Shown: in pieces, positions 1 through 7,396 of the stretch | Numbering within the stretch: position 1 is the stretch's first letter | How the letters are laid out: each line of letters opens with the position of its first letter | Assembly (NCBI GenBank): GCA_020072845.1 | Contig: JAIQGF010000022.1 | Location: forward strand, 1-40,283 | Origin: Terriglobia bacterium | GTDB taxonomy: Bacteria > Acidobacteriota > Terriglobia > Terriglobales > Acidobacteriaceae | Length of the DNA: 40,283 nucleotides | Reading direction: 5' to 3' | Made by a program: the position numbers and the translations under genes | Notes under the pieces: model-generated | The model's database searches: none | What the model was told of the DNA's origin: nothing | The model's input: the letters and a program-made list of their open reading frames with translations, nothing else

Positions 1-132
1 GACCGGGTGCTCGCGGCGGGACGGCACGTGGTCCTGGACATCGAAATCCAGGGCGCCCGCTCGGTCCGGAAGGCATACCCAACGCCCGAGTCCGTCGCCA
101 TCTTCATCCTCCCCCCGAGCGCGGCGGCGCTG
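1..132 (+). pseudogene. gmk: guanylate kinase fragment (both ends missing)
   Basis: The reading frame is open from the first base. The first 44 residues match the middle of guanylate kinase: the stretch LDIEIQGARSVRK followed by IFILPPS is the family's conserved core, around the GMP-binding region and the start of the lid. After ILPPS the similarity stops, where a real Gmk would continue for about 90 more residues (RLxxRG and the C-terminal helices). The frame runs on without a stop into an unrelated permease fragment. The upstream half lies outside the window. It is either a decayed gene cut by a deletion or insertion, or a mis-joined contig end. I am confident of the family match and unsure of the cause. 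Confidence 0.6.
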
Positions 133-711
133 GTGAGCGACGGGCGGATCATCGGGCTGCTTGAAGGAGGCAGTGCTCCTGAGGTGAAGGAGCGCCTCTC
201 CGTCCGACTAAAGCTGGTCGATCCCTGGTATTTCGGCACGCTGCAAATTCCCGTGGAGTCCGGGCGCGGAATTGAAGATCGGGATCGCGCGGGCGCCCCG
301 CCCGTTATGGTCATCAATCAGGAGGCGGCCCGGCATCTGTCGAGCAGATTCGGGATGGCGAATCCGGTTGGACGAGCCGTTGGCATCGACTGGCCCGGCT
401 ACGGCACAAACCCAGGGTCCGGGGCGAAGGTGCAGATCGTGGGCGTGATTCGCAGCGAGCGTACCGGCGGATTGCACGCGCCGGAAGAACCGGTAGCCTA
501 TCTGCCTTTGGCCCAGGTCCCGCGGCAGGAGATCAAACTGGTGCTCAGCACAAAGACCGAGCCGTTGGCGGTAATGTCCGGCATTCGGGAAGCGGTGCGG
601 CAGGTTGATCCCAACCTGCCCCTGGGCTATTGCCGCGGAGCATTTCCGCTGTTGGAGGCGGCGGTGGACGCGTCCTTGTCGAGCTGGACCAGTTGCGAGC
701 CCGGCGGCTGA
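133..711 (+). pseudogene. ADOP/MacB-type ABC permease periplasmic-domain fragment
   Basis: In the same open frame as the guanylate-kinase fragment, the protein becomes a MacB/FtsX-like periplasmic domain of the kind found in acidobacterial duplicated orphan permeases. Signatures are VDPWYFGTLQIP, PPVMVINQEAARH, NPVGRAVG, VQIVGVI, EPVAYLPLAQ and REAVRQVDPNLPLG in the family order. The transmembrane segments that should flank this domain are missing on both sides. The last 28 or so codons run antisense over the 3' end of the lipoprotein gene and are probably not ancestral. The fragment has no start codon of its own and is most likely a remnant. The family is known for export or efflux, but no function is expected from this piece. 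Confidence 0.6.
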
Positions 712-1559
712 TTGAGGACGAACTGCTCGTCGGTCAGCGGCTGGTTGATGGTCATCTTTTCGATCTTCAGGGTGACCGAATACTCTTCCTGCGGCCGCCA
801 GACGCGGATCGTCGAGGGGAACAGAAGCCCGTCGAAATCCTTGAAATCAAAATAGGTGGCATCGGTGGCGAGATAGCCGTTGCGGTCGTAAACCCGCTGG
901 CGGATCGGCATCAGGTCAACCCGGCTGAAGGTGATCCTGCGCGATAGATACCAGGAATGGTCGGTGCGAGTAATCACATCCACGTTGTAGTCGGGTTCCA
1001 AAACCCGCTTTTTGGTTTTCGGGTCCTCGATCGTCCGGTTGCCCTGTTCGAGGACGGCGATATCGTGCTCGGAATCGATGGGGTGCAGGAGCAAGGCGTC
1101 GTAGATATGCTGCGGGCGCAGGTTCTCCAGTGGCTTCTGCGACGGATGGACAACGGCATTGCTTCCGACCACGAATTTATTCACCGGCGGCACCCAGAGT
1201 TTGAAGAAGCTGCCGTCGCTCACCATGTCGAAGGCGCGATTGCGGACGATCGGCATCAGTCCGATCATGCGCAGCATGTTCGGCTGCCGCACCAGGATGT
1301 AACCCTTGATCTCCTTGTACTCCGTGATCTTGCCCTTCTTGGACCCGCCCGAAGAGGCCGCAATGTCAGCCGTGGAGTTGAGCGTCTGAATCTTGTTCGC
1401 CTGGGTGTTGATAGTGCTCACCAGCTGCTCGAGCGTGGCGGTCTGCAAGGGAGCATTACTGAGCAGGACCTGGGCGCGGTGGGAACGGAAAAGACAGCCG
1501 GCCAGCGGGAGAGCCAGCACGACTGCCAAGACGGCGCGGAGCGGAAAGCGAACGTTCAT
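627..1559 (-). CDS. outer-membrane-type lipoprotein, LolA/DUF4292-like
   Basis: The protein of about 310 residues begins with a lipoprotein signal: basic n-region, hydrophobic core (LAVVLALPLAGC) and lipobox LAGC, so it is probably lipidated and exported. The mature part has alternating beta strands typical of LolA/LppX/DUF4292-like half-barrels (KGYILVRQPNMLRMIGLMP, FDMVSDGSFFKLWVP, SWYLSRRITFS, GLLFPSTIRVWR), which carry or sense lipids in the envelope. I chose the ATG at 1559; a GTG three codons upstream (1568) is possible, and neither has a clear ribosome site. It lies 77 bases downstream of mltG on the same strand, so it may be co-transcribed. The 3' end abuts the permease fragment, so the last residues (ASTAASNSGNAPRQ) could be altered by that junction. 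The exact family is an inference from the strand pattern. Confidence 0.75.
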   Translation of the reverse strand: MNVRFPLRAVLAVVLALPLAGCLFRSHRAQVLLSNAPLQTATLEQLVSTINTQANKIQTLNSTADIAASSGGSKKGKITEYKEIKGYILVRQPNMLRMIGLMPIVRNRAFDMVSDGSFFKLWVPPVNKFVVGSNAVVHPSQKPLENLRPQHIYDALLLHPIDSEHDIAVLEQGNRTIEDPKTKKRVLEPDYNVDVITRTDHSWYLSRRITFSRVDLMPIRQRVYDRNGYLATDATYFDFKDFDGLLFPSTIRVWRPQEEYSVTLKIEKMTINQPLTDEQFVLNQPPGSQLVQLDKDASTAASNSGNAPRQ

Positions 1560-1636
1560 GCGGGACACGCAGTTAGATGAACAAAACAGTATACGAGAAG
1601 CGAAGTTGCGCGGCCGGGCGGAACAAAGTTGAAGGG

Positions 1637-2671
1637 TCAGCGCGAGTTGGCAAGGGTTCGGCGGTAGGCGGCGACATTGCGACTGTGTTCGTCCAGAGTG
1701 CGGGCAAAGCGGTGATGGCTGTTGCCGTCGCTGACGAAGTACAAGAAATCGGTCTTGGCCGGGTGTAGCGCGGCTTCCAGGGAAGCACGCCCGGGATTGG
1801 CAATCGGCCCCGGCGGCATTCCGGCGTGGCGGTACGTGTTGTAGGGCGAATCGAACTGCAGGTCGGACTGGTGGATGGCTCCGGTGTAGCGCCCGGAAAC
1901 GAGCGCCGCATAGATGACAGTGGGGTCGGCGGCGAGCGCAATGTGGCGTTGCAGGCGATTGTAATAAACGCCCGCTACCATGGGGCGCTCCTCGGGAGCT
2001 GCTGTCTCTTTTTCGACGATCGACGCCATGGTGACAACGGCGTGAATGTCGGCGCAGCCGGCGGCGCCGGATTCCGATGACGACGGCGGCGGTTGCTGGC
2101 CGGCGCAGATCAGGCCCAATTGTGCGGCATCGCGGCGAAAGCGATGCACCATGACGGCGATCATGTCGTGCATGGACTGGGTGCGGGTGAACCCGTAGGT
2201 GTCGGGGAACAGGTAGCCTTCCAGGCTGGCAGCCTGGGGATCGAGATCGCGGATAAAAGCGACATCCTCTTTGGCGGCGATGAGAAAATCCTTGGCCGAT
2301 CCGAGCCCGGCAAGCTGCACCACGCCCGCAATGTCGTACAAGTTATAACCCTCGGGAATCGTAATGGTGTGGACGAAGATGTCGCCGCGGGCGAGACGAT
2401 CGTGAATCTGCCGCGCGGTGGCGGGCTGGTCGAACTTGTACTCGCCGGCCTTGAGGGTGCTGCCGAGAGCGTAATGCATTAGCAGGAAGGCGCGCGCGCT
2501 GCGGATGACGCCGGCAGATTGCAGTTCGGCGGCGATGCGGCGGCTGGAGGAGCCCGGGCGCAGAAGAACGAACTGCGTGCCGCTGGGCTGGACGGGCAGG
2601 TAGAGCGCCCAGGCCAGCCAGAGGGCGGCGACGAGAACGAGGATCAGAAAAAGTGTGGAAAAAACGCGCAT
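1637..2671 (-). CDS. mltG: endolytic murein transglycosylase MltG
   Basis: This 344-residue protein is the YceG/MltG family enzyme, which cuts nascent glycan strands in the periplasm and sets peptidoglycan chain length. An N-terminal membrane anchor (residues about 4-26) is followed by a LysM-like region (about 31-95) and the catalytic domain. TIPEGYNLYDIA, SLEGYLFPDTY, ASIVEKET (catalytic Glu about 220), PMVAGVYYNRL, LAADPTVIYA, DSPYNTYRHAGMPPGPIANPG and FLYFVSDG are in family order. A serine-rich insert (about 193-205) before the catalytic Glu is longer than usual. The length is normal. In many bacteria mltG lies beside ruvX; here a four-helix-bundle gene and repeat arrays separate them. 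Confidence 0.95.
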   Translation of the reverse strand: MRVFSTLFLILVLVAALWLAWALYLPVQPSGTQFVLLRPGSSSRRIAAELQSAGVIRSARAFLLMHYALGSTLKAGEYKFDQPATARQIHDRLARGDIFVHTITIPEGYNLYDIAGVVQLAGLGSAKDFLIAAKEDVAFIRDLDPQAASLEGYLFPDTYGFTRTQSMHDMIAVMVHRFRRDAAQLGLICAGQQPPPSSSESGAAGCADIHAVVTMASIVEKETAAPEERPMVAGVYYNRLQRHIALAADPTVIYAALVSGRYTGAIHQSDLQFDSPYNTYRHAGMPPGPIANPGRASLEAALHPAKTDFLYFVSDGNSHHRFARTLDEHSRNVAAYRRTLANSR

Positions 2672-2700
2672 TCCGACCTTAGTTTAGATGATTGCAGGGA

Positions 2701-2934
2701 GTCTTCAGTCGTCAGTCTTCAGTCTTCAGGCGTAAGACTTTGGAGAGTTGATCGTCAGTCGTCAGTCGTCAGTCGTCAGTCGTCAGTCTTCAGTCGTCGG
2801 TCTTCAGTCGTCAGTCTTCAGTCGTCAGTCGCGTCAGTCGTCAGTCTTCAGTCTTCAGTCTCCGGGCGTCAGTCTTCGGGCGTCAGGCGTCAGGCTTCAG
2901 TCGTCAGGCGTCGGGCGTCAGGCTTGGGTCGCTA
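2701..2934. repeat. heptamer tandem array, left of the S23/IVP-like gene
   Basis: About 30 copies of a 7-base unit, consensus GTCKTCA with variants GGCGTCA, GTCTTCG and GGCTTCA, run from 2701 to 2934. A degenerate stretch at 2736-2757 and a 2-base phase slip near 2828-2836 interrupt it. The array starts 29 bases upstream of the mltG start and ends 41 bases before the four-helix-bundle gene. The reverse complement of the same heptamer forms the array at 3336-3437, so the two arrays are inverted around that gene. It does not look like CRISPR: there are no spacers and the unit is too short. The array translates openly in several frames, but these are not credible proteins. Confidence 0.9.
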
Positions 2935-2975
2935 AGGCTACAATTTCCGGTCTCAACTTGTCGTGGAGGTGAAAC

Positions 2976-3338
2976 ATGAGCGGATCTTATGGTGATCTTA
3001 AAGTTTGGCAAAAAGCCATGGAACTCGTTTATCGGGTTTACGAGGCTACCCAGTCCTTTCCAAAACATGAACTCTATGGGCTGGTAAGCCAGTTGCGGCG
3101 GGCGGCAGTTTCCATACCAAGCAACATTGCCGAGGGCAAGGGGCGATCCGGTGATCCGGAGATGATCGTGTTCTTTTGCCACGCCCGCGGCTCAATTCAC
3201 GAAGTCGAGACGCAGGTCCTAATTTCAAAGCACCTCAAGTACCTGGATGAGGTGCAATCGCACGAACTGCTGGAGCGCGCGGGTGAAGTTGCACGTATGT
3301 TGAATGGCCTCATGACGGCACTGACCGTCACCGCCTGA
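2976..3338 (+). CDS. four helix bundle protein, S23/IVP-like
   Basis: The 120-residue protein matches the small four-helix-bundle family first noticed in 23S rRNA intervening sequences. The signatures are DLKVWQKAMELVYRVYEAT near the N-terminus, then LVSQLRRAAVSIPSNIAEGKGR, and a C-terminal helix with the family's LLERAGEVARMLNGLM pattern. Avd of diversity-generating retroelements shares this fold, but no reverse transcriptase or variable repeat is nearby. The biochemical role of the family is not established. A strong ribosome site (GGAGGTG, 2965-2971) precedes the ATG. The gene lies between ruvX and mltG on the opposite strand, framed by inverted heptamer arrays, and its stop codon TGA is the first three bases of the right array. 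Confidence 0.9.
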   Translation: MSGSYGDLKVWQKAMELVYRVYEATQSFPKHELYGLVSQLRRAAVSIPSNIAEGKGRSGDPEMIVFFCHARGSIHEVETQVLISKHLKYLDEVQSHELLERAGEVARMLNGLMTALTVTA

Positions 3339-3437
3339 CGACTGATGCCTGAGGACTGAAGACTGACGACTGACGACTGAAGACTGACGACTGAAGACTG
3401 AAGACTGGCTGAAGACTGAAGACCGACGCCTGACGAC
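3336..3437. repeat. heptamer tandem array, right of the S23/IVP-like gene
   Basis: About 14 copies of TGACGAC/TGAAGAC, the reverse complement of the left array's GTCGTCA/GTCTTCA, with one 4-base partial unit at 3406-3409. The array fills exactly the gap between two stop codons. Its first base is the first base of the four-helix-bundle stop (TGA 3336-3338), and its last base is the last base of the minus-strand ruvX stop (3439-3437). Left and right arrays could pair over about 100 bases in single-stranded DNA or RNA, with the gene as the loop. Confidence 0.9.
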
Positions 3438-3913
3438 TAGGTTTTGGAGTGTGCGTCGAGGTAGGACTGGAGGATGAGCACGGCGGCCATGCGATCCACG
3501 GCGGCGGCACGCTTGGCAATGCTGAGTTCCATTTCGCGGAGCAAGCGATTGGCCTGAACCGAGGTCAGGCGCTCATCCCACAGGTGCACCGGCAAGGAGA
3601 AGCGCTGGCGGAGTTCCTCGGCAAAGGCCGCGACCTTTTCCGATTGCCGGCCCTCGGCGCCGCTCATGCGCAACGGGTACCCGACGACGAGTTCGCAGAC
3701 ATCGTGGTCGAGAATGGCGCGTTCGAGAAGGCCGAAGTCGGTGCGCTTGTTCTTGCGGCGAACGGTTGCCAGGCCTTGGGCGGTGATGCCGAGCGGGTCG
3801 GAAACGGCCAAGCCGATGGTTTTGGACCCGACATCGAGGCCGAGAATGCGGCGGTGCGGGGAGTGCGCAGATTGGTCCGGAACGGAAGAGGTGGGATGCT
3901 GTTGACCGGACAC
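3437..3913 (-). CDS. ruvX: Holliday junction resolvase-like RuvX/YqgF
   Basis: The 158-residue protein has the RNase-H-like YqgF fold: ILGLDVGSKTIGLAVSD near residue 24 (first catalytic Asp), VVGYPLRMSG, LWDERLTSVQANR (acidic residue plus Arg) and VDRMAAVLILQSYLD (last catalytic Asp). The family acts in 16S rRNA 5' maturation and/or Holliday-junction processing. The start taken is GTG at 3913. A TATAAT-like box on the same strand (3925-3920) lies only about 7 bases upstream, so the mRNA could be almost leaderless or the true start could lie slightly inside. The N-terminal 22 residues are a non-conserved Ser/Pro/His-rich tail, so either is acceptable. The stop codon overlaps the heptamer array. 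Confidence 0.93.
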   Translation of the reverse strand: MSGQQHPTSSVPDQSAHSPHRRILGLDVGSKTIGLAVSDPLGITAQGLATVRRKNKRTDFGLLERAILDHDVCELVVGYPLRMSGAEGRQSEKVAAFAEELRQRFSLPVHLWDERLTSVQANRLLREMELSIAKRAAAVDRMAAVLILQSYLDAHSKT

Positions 3914-3954
3914 AGCTATATTATAGGCTCACACATCGGAGTGAGTGGGCGGCG

Positions 3955-5121
3955 ATGGCAAGCAAGCGCGGCGAGGGAGATCCGGAAGTGCTGCACGAGG
4001 CGGTGGACGATGAATCGCGGCCGCAGCGCGTCGTAGGACTTCCGCGGACGCAGGAAGAAGCGGACGAACTGCACCGGCAGATGCGCGCCAGTGCGTCAGC
4101 CACCATGGTGCTGGGGGTGCTGGCGGGGCTGTCGGTGTTCTATTTCGCCAAACTGCCGATCATCGTCCTGCTGATTTCGATCCTGCTGGCATTTATCCTG
4201 GCGCCGCTGGCGGACCTGTTTCAACGCATCCGGCTGCCGCGCTCGCTGGCGGCCCTGATTGCCGTGCTGCTGTTTATGGCCGTGTTGTACGGGATCGGTC
4301 AGGTGTCCTACAACAAGGCGGTCTCGTTCAGCCATGACCTGCCGAAATATTCCGGAAGGATCAGGTCGGTGCTTGGGCGGGTTCGTCAGCAGGCCCAGGA
4401 ATTCCGGAAGACCACGTCGTCGGTAATGCCGGAAGAGGAAAAGCAGGCGGCGAACGCCCCCAAGTTCACGGTCCAGCAGGAGAAAGACTGGACCGAATAC
4501 CTGAGCGGGGGACTGGGGCCCACCATCGAGATCGTCTTTGCGGCATCCTTCATTCCTTTCCTCACCTACTTCATGTTGAGTTGGCAGGACCACGTGCGCT
4601 CGGCCACGGTGATGTTGTTCCGCATGAAGAACCGCAACACGGCCTATGTGACGCTGGGGCTGATGGCGAGCATGATTCGGAGGTTCATCGTCGGCAACGT
4701 GCTGGTCGGCTTGTTTATCGGCGCCATGAGCACGGTCATCTTCGGCGCCCTGCACCTGCCGTACTTTTACTTTATCGGCTTCATGAGCGGGTTCCTCAGC
4801 CTGGTGCCGTACCTGGGCGTGCTGCTGGCGGCGGTTCCGCCGCTGCTTTCCGGGATCGGGCAGATCGGTGGCGGAGGCATCGTCGCCATTCTCATGACCG
4901 TGCTCGGGTTGCACCTTTTCGCGCTGAATGTGCTGTACCCGAAGTTCCTGGGCAGCCGGCTGCAACTGAACCCGCTGGCGGTCACGTTGTCGCTGCTGTT
5001 CTGGGGATGGTTGTGGGGCGCGATGGGACTGGTGCTGGCGGTGCCCATGACCGCCGCCATCAAGATTGTTTTCGATCACATCGAGACGCTGCGCGGTTAC
5101 GGCTCGTGGCTAAGTGAGTGA
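3955..5121 (+). CDS. AI-2E/PerM-family membrane transporter
   Basis: The 388-residue protein belongs to the AI-2E family (PerM/YdiK/TqsA-like). After a charged cytoplasmic N-terminus (residues 1-45, rich in Glu and Arg) there are paired membrane helices (TMVLGVLAGLSVFYFAK, PIIVLLISILLAFILAPLAD). A soluble periplasmic segment follows, and then the conserved C-terminal core of FIPFLTYFML, NVLVGLFIGAMSTVIFG, SGFLSLVPYLGVLLAAVPP and LNPLAVTLSLLFWGWLWGAMG. LNPLAV and the GxxGxxLAVP-type ending are family hallmarks. Members export various small solutes or act as sodium-proton antiporters, so the substrate cannot be told from sequence. It diverges from ruvX across a 41-base gap. The ribosome site is weak. 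Confidence 0.9.
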   Translation: MASKRGEGDPEVLHEAVDDESRPQRVVGLPRTQEEADELHRQMRASASATMVLGVLAGLSVFYFAKLPIIVLLISILLAFILAPLADLFQRIRLPRSLAALIAVLLFMAVLYGIGQVSYNKAVSFSHDLPKYSGRIRSVLGRVRQQAQEFRKTTSSVMPEEEKQAANAPKFTVQQEKDWTEYLSGGLGPTIEIVFAASFIPFLTYFMLSWQDHVRSATVMLFRMKNRNTAYVTLGLMASMIRRFIVGNVLVGLFIGAMSTVIFGALHLPYFYFIGFMSGFLSLVPYLGVLLAAVPPLLSGIGQIGGGGIVAILMTVLGLHLFALNVLYPKFLGSRLQLNPLAVTLSLLFWGWLWGAMGLVLAVPMTAAIKIVFDHIETLRGYGSWLSE

Positions 5122-5122
5122 A

Positions 5123-5171
5123 GCAGGCTTCAGGCTTACGCTTTGCGTCTCACAAGCTTCACGTTTCAGGT
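5123..5171. repeat. degenerate heptamer repeat in the 204-base gap after the transporter
   Basis: Right after the transporter stop the sequence reads as loose 7-base units (CAGGCTT, CAGGCTT, ACGCTTT, then ACGTTTC). GTGAAGC at the end of the transporter gene is mirrored by GCTTCAC downstream, which could form a weak hairpin. The rest of the gap up to the PilZ gene (5172-5325) shows no gene. The repeat assignment is modest, since the units are imperfect. Confidence 0.4.
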
Positions 5172-5325
5172 CAGCCACCGCCGGAATGCTGCATGGAGAG
5201 AGTGGTTGGTGCCCAGATCGGCACTTGCCGCGCCCTATTAGTTTGACATGATAAGCGTAGGAATGATTTTCTCGGTTCGACTCCGCAGCGGGTCGGCCCC
5301 CTCCGAGTGAATCAGGAAGCGACCG

Positions 5326-6066
5326 ATGCCGCAAAGAGTCAGCGAGTATAAGGGCTTTGCACAGAGCAGCGCCGCTCTTAAGCGGTTGGATCGACAGGAT
5401 TGGTACCGCTGGGCCTGTATCCTGACTATCACGCTCGTAGAATTGTTCGGGCTATGGTCTCTCGCCAGACCCGGAATTAAGACCTCCCTCTTTGAGCAGG
5501 ACGCACTCGAAAGAGGAATTTTCGGCCTCTTCGGGCTGGTGCTCCTGTTTGCAGTATTTGCGGCTTACCAACAGTTCCTGATCGCCGGGCTGCGTCGCCG
5601 ACTCGCCGCTCAAATTGGGATGAACGCGACTCTGGAAATGCTGAGACCCGCAGCGACGTCGGAATCTCCGGTCGCCGAACGACGCCAGATTCAGCGCTAT
5701 CACTTTGACCAAATGCTGAAGATCGCCCTGTTAGTACGCGGGCGGGAAACCACCTTGAGCGGGTGGACGGCGGATATCAGTGACGGCGGTGTGGGTGCAG
5801 TGATCCCGGAGGTACTTCCGCCGGGAACGCGGTCAACGATTCGATTCCGCACCGAGCGGGACAGTCCCGAACTGGTTATCGAAGCGGTGATCCGCCACCA
5901 GCGCGGATTCCACCACGGATTCGAGTTCGTAAGTCTCACGTCGGACCAGCTTCGACAAATCCGCGCGGCGTACGTCGGGGCGGTACCTTTCCGAGATCTG
6001 TACCAGGACACGCCACCGGCAGAAACGAAAAGCGCGGCTCGTGGCCGCGCTTCTGGAAAACAATAA
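5326..6066 (+). CDS. membrane-anchored PilZ domain protein
   Basis: The protein of 246 residues has two predicted membrane helices (about 30-48, WACILTITLVELFGLWSLA; about 65-88, GIFGLFGLVLLFAVFAAYQ), then a cytoplasmic PilZ domain (about 120-230). The c-di-GMP-binding signatures are present: RRQIQRYHF (RxxxR-type motif) and DISDGGVGAVIP (D/NxSxxG). This suggests a membrane-bound receptor for c-di-GMP, but the output is unknown. The ATG at 5326 has an AGGAA ribosome site. The gene converges on carD, and its last codons hold the hairpin that ends carD transcription. Confidence 0.88.
   Translation: MPQRVSEYKGFAQSSAALKRLDRQDWYRWACILTITLVELFGLWSLARPGIKTSLFEQDALERGIFGLFGLVLLFAVFAAYQQFLIAGLRRRLAAQIGMNATLEMLRPAATSESPVAERRQIQRYHFDQMLKIALLVRGRETTLSGWTADISDGGVGAVIPEVLPPGTRSTIRFRTERDSPELVIEAVIRHQRGFHHGFEFVSLTSDQLRQIRAAYVGAVPFRDLYQDTPPAETKSAARGRASGKQ
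6024..6052 (-). terminator. rho-independent terminator of carD, inside the PilZ gene 3' end
   Basis: Bases 6030-6038 (AAGCGCGGC) pair perfectly with 6044-6052 (GCCGCGCTT) around a 5-base loop. Read on the minus strand the stem is followed by TTTTCGTTT, a good terminator tail, 28 bases past the carD stop. On the plus strand no T-run follows at once, so it mainly serves carD. The stem is coding sequence for the last residues of the PilZ protein. Confidence 0.7.
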
Positions 6067-6079
6067 TAAGAAGATGGTT

Positions 6080-6616
6080 TCAGGCTTCCGCGACGGTCTC
6101 CGGAAAGCGGAGCTTGGATTTGGACAGCGTCTTGGAAAGCAGTTGTTCGACCTGGAGCTCGTCGCAGTTCTTGGCCATGGCCAGCTCGCTGACCAGCAGG
6201 TAGCGGGCACGTTCCAGCATCTTCTTTTCGCGGAACGATAGAGGTTTGCTCTGCGCCAGCAGCAGCAAGCCTTTGAGCACGGCCGCTACTTCCAGCAGCG
6301 AGCCGGTACGCATCTTTTCCGAGTTCTCCTTGAAGCGGTACTTCCAATCGCTATGGTTGCAGCACTTGCCGTCGGTGAGAAAATCGATGACCTTCTGCAC
6401 GTCGCCATTGCGAATCACCCGCCGCAGCCCGACACTGGCCACGTTGTGGAAGGGCACCATCACCTTCAAGCTGCTGGACTTGATTTTCAGGAGGTAAAAG
6501 CGCTCGACGCTGGCGCCAATGGTGCGGCTGCTGATCTGTTCGATGGTTCCTACGCCGTGGTTGGGATAGACGACTTTGTCCCCGATATCGAAGTTCAGAT
6601 TCGCGTTGCTGATCAT
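6080..6616 (-). CDS. carD: CarD family RNA-polymerase-binding transcription regulator
   Basis: The 178-residue protein starts FDIGDKVVYPNHGVGTIEQI, the Tudor-like RNA-polymerase interaction domain of CarD/CdnL. It continues with the helical DNA-binding domain (KYRFKENSEKMRTGSLLEVAAVLKGL, LSFREKKMLERARYLLVSELA). CarD stabilises the open promoter complex at rRNA and other promoters. A longer frame reaches 6691, but I chose the ATG at 6616. It gives the family's usual N-terminus, has an AGGTG ribosome-like site about 8 bases upstream, and lies downstream of an excellent promoter at 6699-6671. It is divergent from greA. Confidence 0.93.
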   Translation of the reverse strand: MISNANLNFDIGDKVVYPNHGVGTIEQISSRTIGASVERFYLLKIKSSSLKVMVPFHNVASVGLRRVIRNGDVQKVIDFLTDGKCCNHSDWKYRFKENSEKMRTGSLLEVAAVLKGLLLLAQSKPLSFREKKMLERARYLLVSELAMAKNCDELQVEQLLSKTLSKSKLRFPETVAEA

Positions 6617-6670
6617 CAAGGGCACCTGCGAGATTTGGTAGGTGGCTCTGGCTGAGGGAGAACGACTATT

Positions 6671-6699
6671 AATATATCGTAAATCGAGCAAAACGTCAA
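6671..6699 (-). promoter_or_regulatory. sigma-70-type promoter of carD
   Basis: On the minus strand a TTGACG -35 box (6699-6694) and a TATATT -10 box (6676-6671) are separated by exactly 17 bases. Transcription would begin near 6664, giving a leader of about 48 bases before the carD ATG at 6616. This box lies inside the longer alternative carD reading frame, which supports the shorter start. Confidence 0.75.
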
Positions 6700-6820
6700 A
6701 CGGGCCTATGACTTACCGGAGTTGCGTGGAGCAATGGTTTAAAATCGGCAGAAGCCCGCCGAAAGCGGCGCAAATTGCCATGGCAACGGCGTCCGGCCCC
6801 CTTCTCCTGAGGGATCGTTC

Positions 6821-6826
6821 TATAAT
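6821..6826 (+). promoter_or_regulatory. possible -10 box for greA
   Basis: A perfect TATAAT stands at 6821-6826 in the carD-greA gap, with no convincing -35 hexamer 16-18 bases upstream. It would start a transcript near 6833 and leave a leader of about 80 bases before greA. The rest of the 298-base gap between the two start codons holds the carD promoter and no gene. Confidence 0.45.
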
Positions 6827-6914
6827 CACAGGATGTCATCCGCGGTGGGGTGCTCTCCGCTGCCGCGCTGACCAGCAGGCCGCTGACCTGAGCGGCGGAG
6901 ACCGTCGACTTTAC

Positions 6915-7394
6915 ATGCCAGAACACATCAAGAAAAAGCTTACCGAAGAGATTCGAACGCTGGAACGCGAATTGAATCACGAACTCCCGAAGGAGTTGAA
7001 GAAAGCCGTCGCCATGGGAGACTTGAGCGAAAACGCCGAGTATCACATGGCCAAGCAGCGGCAGGAATACGTCCGCGCGCGGCTGGGACAGCTCAAGAAG
7101 AGGATGGCCGAGTTGTCGCTGGTCAACATGAACAACATACCCCGGGACAAGGCGGCCCTGGGATCGACGGTAAGAGTGTATGACTCCACCAAGGACGAGC
7201 AGATCGAGTACAAGCTGGTGACCAGCGAGGAATCCGACATCAGCAAGGGACTGATCTCCACCACCTCGCCGATCGGGCGCGCCCTGATGGGAAAAAAGGC
7301 CGGAGATACGGCGACGGTGGTCACGCCCTCGGGCAATCGTGAGATGGAAGTGCTCTCGCTGCTGACCATCCACGATGAAGCGGAGCAAGACTAG
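6915..7394 (+). CDS. greA: transcription elongation factor GreA
   Basis: The 159-residue protein has the two GreA parts: an N-terminal coiled coil (residues 1-75, with GDLSENAEYHMAKQRQEY, whose acidic tip enters the polymerase secondary channel) and a C-terminal FKBP-like domain (YKLVTSEESDISKGLIS, SPIGRALMGKKAGD). It rescues backtracked RNA polymerase by stimulating transcript cleavage. The frame is open further upstream to 6642, but the ATG at 6915 gives the normal length and N-terminus. The next gene starts 2 bases after the stop, so the two are probably co-transcribed. Confidence 0.95.
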   Translation: MPEHIKKKLTEEIRTLERELNHELPKELKKAVAMGDLSENAEYHMAKQRQEYVRARLGQLKKRMAELSLVNMNNIPRDKAALGSTVRVYDSTKDEQIEYKLVTSEESDISKGLISTTSPIGRALMGKKAGDTATVVTPSGNREMEVLSLLTIHDEAEQD

Positions 7395-7396
7395 TC

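Noticed and set aside
2976-3338. Diversity-generating retroelement accessory protein (Avd)
   Set aside because: The fold family is shared, but no reverse transcriptase, template repeat or variable repeat is present nearby.
2701-3437. CRISPR array
   Set aside because: The repeat unit is 7 bases with no spacers and no cas genes, and the two arrays are inverted to each other.
4096-5079. Long antisense frame opposite the AI-2E transporter
   Set aside because: It is Gln/Arg/His-rich low-complexity sequence typical of a shadow frame; the plus strand encodes a clear membrane protein.
6617-6691. Longer CarD with 25 extra N-terminal residues
   Set aside because: The extra part lies across the promoter boxes and is unlike the family's N-terminus.
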